From Deltaproteobacteria bacterium (GTDB lineage: Bacteria > Myxococcota_A > UBA796), in NCBI GenBank assembly GCA_002707085.1, contig PALY01000127.1:3225-14091 (forward strand): 10,867 nt of DNA. The letters are read 5' to 3'. Of the stretch, positions 6,699-10,867 are shown one piece after another (position 1 is the first letter of the stretch; each line of letters opens with the position of its first letter). The notes beneath the pieces were generated by a model. That model saw only the letters and a list, made by a program, of their open reading frames with translations, did not search any database and was not told the DNA's origin. A program made the position numbers and the translations under genes.

Positions 6699-7844
6699 TT
6701 ACAGATAGTAGTTGAAATCCCCTATCACAGAACCGTAGTGGTACTTCCAGTAGTTCGTGCGAACCGGTACCGAAGCGCCTGCACCGGCCGTGGTGTTGCC
6801 TTTACCTTGTACCCTCAAACCAAAACTAAATTGGTTGAAGCGGAATGCATTCCCTTCATCCCAAAACAAATCTTTCGCATAGGAAGTGGATTCCATAAAA
6901 ATACTGATGGTGTCCGAAGGTGCCACCGTGGCATTCATGCCCCACAATGTTCTCGGGGAAAAGCCACTGGCGTACAGCATCATATCCATGCCGGCTTGCG
7001 CCTGTATGTCGAGCAGAACATCATTGGGCAGTTCAAAGCGCTTGCCCGCTGCAAGCACTGGACGTAGACCGGGGGCGAATGGATTCACATTGATGTGAAC
7101 ATCGCCGATGGCTGTAACAATCATGTTTGTTCTGGTGGACTTGATCAGGGCATACCGTGCGCCACCCTCCAAACTCCAACCGGTGAAGCGATGTTGTACA
7201 CCACCATGCACACTCAATTGTCGTTGCAATTGATGTTCATAGTCGAGAACCAAGTTGATCCAGTTTGGGAAACCCCACTCAAAACCCGTCCGCAATCGAG
7301 TCCGAGGGTCGAGTGATTCCATCAACATCGGTTGCGAGAAATTCAGTTCTTTGTTGCGTTCGTCAACCTGCTGCGTCTGGCCGGCGCTGTACATAGACAA
7401 GCTGATTTCAGCCATCCGATCTTCAATCTGCTTCCGAAATACAGATGCTGGGTAGGTCTGTAGATATTCTTCCCAGGCCATCCCCTCTTCGTCTGCACTC
7501 AGGCCTTCAAGTTGGGCCAGTTGCTGACGATATATCGTTGCCGAATCCTGTCCTGGACCGAGAGGGCCTTCAGGGTCATCATCATCATCGCCCAACCCTA
7601 GATCGATTTGAACGGTTTCGGCTTCCTTACCCACCAAATCATTGACTTCATCCAGGGAACTGTCCAGATCGGAATCGTCGACTTCTCCGAAATCATCGTC
7701 TTCATCCACAGAGGGAATTCGAACTCCGTCATCTTCCTCTTCTTCGGGATCTTCGCCGAAAAGGTCATCATCGTCTTGAGCCATGGCAGGAAAAGCCACC
7801 AATAGTGACAACATCATCAGAGAGTAGCGTCCAACAGCAAGCAT
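6699..7844 (-). CDS. Outer-membrane beta-barrel-like protein with acidic N-terminal region
   Basis: I do not recognise the family. The 381-residue protein has a signal peptide (residues 1-22, core LMMLSLLVAFPAMA, cut before QDDDD). A strongly acidic, low-complexity segment rich in Asp and Glu follows (about 23-95, including DDDDLFGEDPEEEEDD and GLGDDDDDPEGP). Next is a short helical part (about 103-150) with the repeat-like motif WEEYLQTYPASVFRKQIEDR. From about 180 to the end there are alternating amphipathic strands with aromatic girdles, ending in Tyr-Tyr-Leu, typical of a beta barrel of roughly 8-10 strands. The acidic region could bind divalent cations or lie in the periplasm. ATG at 7844 has GGAG five bases upstream. 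It is upstream of tdh by 33 bases on the same strand, so it may lead that transcript, although no metabolic link is evident. Confidence 0.7.
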   Translation of the reverse strand: MLAVGRYSLMMLSLLVAFPAMAQDDDDLFGEDPEEEEDDGVRIPSVDEDDDFGEVDDSDLDSSLDEVNDLVGKEAETVQIDLGLGDDDDDPEGPLGPGQDSATIYRQQLAQLEGLSADEEGMAWEEYLQTYPASVFRKQIEDRMAEISLSMYSAGQTQQVDERNKELNFSQPMLMESLDPRTRLRTGFEWGFPNWINLVLDYEHQLQRQLSVHGGVQHRFTGWSLEGGARYALIKSTRTNMIVTAIGDVHINVNPFAPGLRPVLAAGKRFELPNDVLLDIQAQAGMDMMLYASGFSPRTLWGMNATVAPSDTISIFMESTSYAKDLFWDEGNAFRFNQFSFGLRVQGKGNTTAGAGASVPVRTNYWKYHYGSVIGDFNYYL

Positions 7845-7864
7845 GTAGACTCCAAGTGTACGGG

Positions 7865-7901
7865 CTGCGGGATATTAAGCTCCCCTACCCACCGTACGCA
7901 A
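7865..7901 (-). promoter_or_regulatory. Candidate promoter for the outer-membrane protein gene
   Basis: On the minus strand TTGCGT is followed after 18 bases by TAATAT (at 7877-7872), about 28 bases before the ATG at 7844. Both hexamers are partial matches to sigma-70 consensus. The position fits an intergenic promoter if the divergent gene starts at 7913. Pattern evidence only. Confidence 0.25.
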
Positions 7902-7906
7902 GGAAA
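7900..7906 (+). promoter_or_regulatory. Ribosome binding site favouring a GTG start at 7913
   Basis: AAGGAAA sits six bases ahead of GTG at 7913. It is the best Shine-Dalgarno near the 5' end of the downstream reading frame. The longer alternative starting with GTG at 7805 has only an AGGA 13 bases away and would overlap the divergent gene head-on by 40 bases. Confidence 0.45.
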
Positions 7907-7912
7907 CTCACT

Positions 7913-8587
7913 GTGGTACCACCCGCAAGCACCTTCAAAGATCCTCACACCCTTCAGACAAAAGCGGAGGAAGTTCGCGCATACCTTGTCGCGATAAGGG
8001 GCGGCGCACCTTTCTTATCGTCAGCTGACGGCCGATTATTGGTTCGATGGCTGGAGCAAGGAATTTCGGTAGCACGGATCCTTGCAGCTGTAGACGAAAC
8101 TGCAGAAAAACGGCGCAAAAAGCGCACACGCAGTCGCCTCAGTCTGACCGCATGTCGCCGTTCCATCGAGAAAAAAACGAAAATCCTGCAAACGAAAGCT
8201 CCCAGCGCCAAAACGAGCAGCGAAAACATCCAAATGCTGAAATATGCGGAAGAACTCAACACAATGTCAGTACCAGACAATCTGTTGAGGGCACAAGCCA
8301 CGCTCGTGAGACAGATTCAAAACCTAGACGGCACCCAAGACCCCGAGGAAGCCGCCTCCGAAGCTGTCTCAGCATGTAGGTACTTTCACGAGGCTGCTTG
8401 GCTGGCTTGCAGCGACGAACACGCCGCATTGCGCGAAGAGGCCCTTGTCGAACTCGCGGCCCTAAAAAATATCTTAAACCCAGACGCTTTGGCTGCCGCC
8501 GTGGATGAAGTGGCCCACGATATCGTGCGTAGACGAACACCGTTGGTGTCTGCGAAGGTGGTATGGGATAGGGTTTCGGCCGAATGA
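7913..8587 (+). CDS. Basic helical protein coupled to a DnaC-like ATPase; possible replication-initiation partner
   Basis: Family not firmly recognised. Counting from the GTG at 7913 it has 224 residues; the frame extends to a GTG at 7805 (260 residues), so the start is uncertain. The N-terminal half contains GGAPFLSSADGRLLVRWLEQGISVARILAAVDETAEKRRKKRTRSRLSL (written here in part as landmarks: GGAPFLSSADGR, WLEQGISVARIL and a basic KRRKKRTRSR run). The 'PLSPxDxxLLxxWLexGIPlxxVLxxI' style of helix pair recalls DnaD/DnaT-like replication accessory domains seen in phage and deltaproteobacterial genes. The C-terminal half is alpha-helical and alanine/glutamate-rich. It shares an ATGA overlap with the DnaC-like gene, which implies coupled, stoichiometric translation. 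A role as loader partner or DNA-binding specificity factor is inference. Confidence 0.6.
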   Translation: MVPPASTFKDPHTLQTKAEEVRAYLVAIRGGAPFLSSADGRLLVRWLEQGISVARILAAVDETAEKRRKKRTRSRLSLTACRRSIEKKTKILQTKAPSAKTSSENIQMLKYAEELNTMSVPDNLLRAQATLVRQIQNLDGTQDPEEAASEAVSACRYFHEAAWLACSDEHAALREEALVELAALKNILNPDALAAAVDEVAHDIVRRRTPLVSAKVVWDRVSAE

Positions 8588-9435
8588 ATACAACTTCACC
8601 AGATCACCCTGCTTTCGCACTTGATGCATACAAAATCATCGCCAAAGGTGAGTATGCGTACGCCGTGGAAGGTGACCGACCACAGTGCCCACAGTGCCAA
8701 GGTTCAGGCTATGCGCGAGTCAACATAGATGGTGTCATCACCATGGGGCGTTGCCGCTGCATGATGCTGCCGGACCGGATTGCACTGTTCAATAAAGCGG
8801 GCATTCCCTCCCGATATGCAAACACCACTTTCGTGAGCTTTGCCCAAGATAAAAACGGGCAACTCAAAGATCTTGATCCTGCAGCCATCCGGGCGCTGGG
8901 ACACTGTTCTCAGTTCGTCGATCAATATCAAACGGCGGTAGAAAACAAAGGGATGGTGCTGTACGGCGAGGTTGGCCGAGGAAAGACCCATCTCATGATC
9001 GCCATGCTCCGCGAATTGGTGTTTAGACATGGGGTGGCGGTACGCTTCGTAGAATTTGCTCGCCTACTTTCCATGCTCAAGGAAGGCTACAGCTCAGGAC
9101 GTTCGGACGCCGGTATTTTAGGGGAATTGGCAACCGTACCAGTGCTTGCCGTAGACGAACTCGGAAAGGGACGTCTGACCGACTGGGAACTCACCATTAT
9201 CGATGAAGTCATCAGCCGACGCTACAACGCCATGGGATGTACATTGGCGACTTCAAACTACACCCCAGGTGAACCCACCGGTGCCGCTCCGCCCAACTTG
9301 GCCACCAGCACACAACTCAATCAAACCTTGGGAGACCGGGTAGGAGATCGGGTGTACTCAAGGCTTGTACAGTTGGTTGACTTCGTCCAAGTAGAAGGCA
9401 AAGACCACCGGGCGATCGTCAGTTCTTCAGTTTAG
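8584..9435 (+). CDS. DnaC/DnaI-like AAA+ helicase-loader ATPase with N-terminal zinc motif
   Basis: A 283-residue protein of the DnaC/IstB-type AAA+ group, whose members load the replicative helicase (DnaC, DnaI) or serve transposases (IstB). The N-terminus has a Cys4 zinc knuckle: CPQC at 35-38 and CRC at 57-59, a hallmark of DnaI-type loaders. A linker with PSRYANTTF (75-83) matches the usual pre-AAA 'iP.ry....F' motif. The AAA+ core shows Walker A GEVGRGKTHL (128-137), Walker B VLAVDELG (187-194), sensor 1 ATSN (222-225) and an arginine finger in DRVYSRL (Arg260). The ATGA overlap with the preceding gene indicates coupling. No IS21 istA transposase is adjacent, which argues against IstB. 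Its 3' end overlaps the convergent gene by 17 bases. Whether it serves the chromosome or a domesticated phage module is unknown. Confidence 0.85.
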   Translation: MNTTSPDHPAFALDAYKIIAKGEYAYAVEGDRPQCPQCQGSGYARVNIDGVITMGRCRCMMLPDRIALFNKAGIPSRYANTTFVSFAQDKNGQLKDLDPAAIRALGHCSQFVDQYQTAVENKGMVLYGEVGRGKTHLMIAMLRELVFRHGVAVRFVEFARLLSMLKEGYSSGRSDAGILGELATVPVLAVDELGKGRLTDWELTIIDEVISRRYNAMGCTLATSNYTPGEPTGAAPPNLATSTQLNQTLGDRVGDRVYSRLVQLVDFVQVEGKDHRAIVSSSV

Positions 9436-10867
9436 CGGCCTTCTTCTTTTGGCCCGGCCTTGTGATCCGCAACCGCAAATCACGAACATCCTCCGCCTTG
9501 CGACGCGACCACGACCTTCTCGGATCCAAGCCTACAGCTGCAGTAAATAAGGCATAGGCTTCATCTAAATCACCCGCCTCTTGCGCCAGATCTCCTTTGG
9601 CATCCAGCGCTTCCGCAAAGGGTCGTGTGTGTTCCAGTAGCGCTGGAAGGTGATGATTCCATTTGCGCGCTTCCAACAACGCTTCAATCTGATCATCCTG
9701 CGTCTTGGCCGACTGTGAACGGGTCACATAGCATTGGGCGATTGCCGATTGAATCGAAGATTCGTGTTTCGTGATGTAGTCCTTCCTGAATGGACGGTGC
9801 CGTACGGCATTCTTCCATGCAGGCCAAGCCTCTTCACAACGCCCCTTTTCAGCATGTTCTACCGAGGCCTTCCGGTCTACTTCAGCGGCTTTGGCGACCA
9901 CTTCTCCGCTGGCAATCGTGGCGTTCAACCCCGATGCGTACTCACCCGCCATCCACACCACAGGCACATTTTGCTCTCCTGAATCGGAATCGGAATCGGA
10001 ATCGGAATCGGAATCGGAATCGGATTTAGCCGCACCCGGAAGAAGGTGGGCCAATACATCTCCCGTCGCTTCCGATAGAACCGCCAGATGTACGGCAACC
10101 GGCCCCTTTGGAAATTTCTTGGGAATGGGGACACGGAACTTGCCCTCTACAGTCTCCGTCCGCTTCCATTCTTCAGGTGGATACCAGTCGTACCCTGGCG
10201 CAAATGCCCCGACCGTTCGAGTCCCATCTTCCGCAGTCAATGAAATCAGCACACGGAAACCATTTTTTCGGTACGCAGAACGCCATGCTGTTTCCACAAA
10301 CAACCGACCGCCAGCCTGTATTTCCGGTGAAGGGATGTTGAACTCCAACAACTCTACACCCTTGTCAAAAACGGCAATCGGCACACGGGTGTCTGCGGTA
10401 TGAACAAAGATTCCTTTTCGAATGTGGTTCCCAATATGCAGCTTTCGCTTTCCGATCGGGTAGCCCGGAATTTCGATGTAGTTCCGCTTGAATTCGGAAA
10501 TCTTGGGAATCCGTGATGAGCGGGCCCAGCCCCCATGCACGTGTGCAAAATCTGGCTTGCGCTCATCAAATAGATATTCCCGCAAGAACTTCTTGTTGAA
10601 GTCAGAATGTCGAGCCATCGGCACATCGATAAGGCCGGCGATGTCCACAATTTCCCAGTCGGTGTAGAACATGTGCGCGCCCATATCGACGTCCAGCAGT
10701 GTGATGTGGTCCACATCCAATCGGTTCTGCACCCAACTCATGTACTTCACACGGCGATGAATGTCCCTCACCGTCGTTTCTGGGTTCGTTGAGAACACCA
10801 TCGACAACCGAACCTCATTGGCAACCCAACTGCCACACGCGAGCAATATCAAGGCCGTTGCAATCCC
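9419..10867 (-). CDS. C-terminal part of a membrane glycosyltransferase-like (GT39/PMT-type) protein with DS-repeat linker and helical tail, 5' end beyond window
   Basis: The frame is open to the right edge (482 codons in the window). A TTG at 10852 could start it, but the preceding codons encode GIATALILLACGSWVA, a hydrophobic segment that looks like the last transmembrane helix of a larger protein. Next comes TLLDVDMGAHMFYTDWEIVDIAGLID followed by DERKPDFAHVHGG (landmarks), a pattern seen in the extracytoplasmic part after the membrane domain in PMT/ArnT-like GT39 proteins, where a sugar from a polyprenyl carrier is transferred. Residues about 165-275 form a beta-sandwich with the YPPEEWKRTE block common after such domains. 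A seven-unit Asp-Ser repeat (about 281-296) links to an alpha-helical region whose end (DLAQEAGDLDEAYALFTAAVGLDP) is one TPR-like unit, and the tail is lysine-rich. The glycosyltransferase call rests on resemblance only; the catalytic end is not in view. Confidence 0.6.
   Translation of the reverse strand, partial: GIATALILLACGSWVANEVRLSMVFSTNPETTVRDIHRRVKYMSWVQNRLDVDHITLLDVDMGAHMFYTDWEIVDIAGLIDVPMARHSDFNKKFLREYLFDERKPDFAHVHGGWARSSRIPKISEFKRNYIEIPGYPIGKRKLHIGNHIRKGIFVHTADTRVPIAVFDKGVELLEFNIPSPEIQAGGRLFVETAWRSAYRKNGFRVLISLTAEDGTRTVGAFAPGYDWYPPEEWKRTETVEGKFRVPIPKKFPKGPVAVHLAVLSEATGDVLAHLLPGAAKSDSDSDSDSDSDSDSGEQNVPVVWMAGEYASGLNATIASGEVVAKAAEVDRKASVEHAEKGRCEEAWPAWKNAVRHRPFRKDYITKHESSIQSAIAQCYVTRSQSAKTQDDQIEALLEARKWNHHLPALLEHTRPFAEALDAKGDLAQEAGDLDEAYALFTAAVGLDPRRSWSRRKAEDVRDLRLRITRPGQKKKAAKLKN
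9981..10022. repeat. Perfect hexanucleotide microsatellite (seven GAATCG units) in coding sequence
   Basis: Seven exact GAATCG copies in a row, read on the minus strand as GAT-TCC and encoding (Asp-Ser)7. Because the unit is six bases, copy-number changes would lengthen or shorten the linker without breaking the frame. The identical codons across all units suggest recent slippage expansion rather than old selection on protein sequence alone. Confidence 0.95.

Noticed and set aside
5626-7067. Plus-strand frames opposite tdh and the outer-membrane gene (up to 219 codons)
   Set aside because: They lie opposite convincing genes, lack ribosome sites and family motifs, and are explained by codon bias of the real strand.
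8584-9435. IstB (IS21 transposition helper) as identity for the DnaC-like gene
   Set aside because: No istA transposase or IS ends are seen in the neighbourhood, and the N-terminal Cys4 knuckle and coupled partner fit a helicase loader better.
9891-10403. Plus-strand frame with an Glu-Ser repeat
   Set aside because: The repeat is just the GAATCG microsatellite read on the other strand; the rest shows no motif and the minus-strand frame is open over 1.4 kb.
1-10867. CRISPR arrays, rRNA genes, integrases, toxin-antitoxin pairs and riboswitches
   Set aside because: Looked for on both strands; no spaced direct repeats, conserved rRNA segments or recognisable mobile or defence proteins were found in the window.

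Overview
The window looks like a gene-dense chromosomal segment of a Gram-negative bacterium, most likely in the Myxococcota / former Deltaproteobacteria. The clues are an outer-membrane-type beta-barrel candidate with a Sec signal, a secreted HExxH metalloprotease resembling the MXAN_6640-type family, and large lineage-specific hypothetical proteins among ordinary housekeeping genes. The taxonomic guess is inference. I see no IS element, integrase, CRISPR array or prophage structural gene. No gap without a gene exceeds about 115 bases.

Layout, left to right. (1) 1-1214, minus: a secreted zinc metalloprotease running off the left edge. (2) 1326-3909, plus: a compact tmk-lipB-serS run (thymidylate kinase, lipoate-pathway octanoyltransferase, seryl-tRNA synthetase). 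Its TMK lacks the invariant Walker A lysine. (3) 3927-4224, plus: tRNA-Ser(UGA), tRNA-Ser(GCU) and tRNA-Arg(ACG), closed by a strong intrinsic terminator at 4228-4256. The two serine tRNAs directly follow the synthetase that charges them. (4) 4284-7844, minus: an acidic outer-membrane-like protein, then tdh and kbl, the two-step threonine-to-glycine plus acetyl-CoA pathway. (5) 7913 (or 7805)-9435, plus: a hypothetical basic protein translationally coupled to a DnaC/DnaI-like AAA+ ATPase with an N-terminal zinc knuckle, which together look like a helicase-loading module. (6) 9419-10867, minus: the C-terminal part of what looks like a membrane glycosyltransferase (GT39/PMT-like), carrying a beta-sandwich domain, a perfect Asp-Ser repeat linker and a helical, TPR-like tail. 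It runs off the right edge.

The items most worth a second look are the lysine-less TMK P-loop, the helicase-loader-like pair in a chromosomal setting, the serS-tRNA-Ser linkage with mixed CCA encoding, the edge-truncated metalloprotease, and the GT-like/DS-repeat/TPR composite protein.
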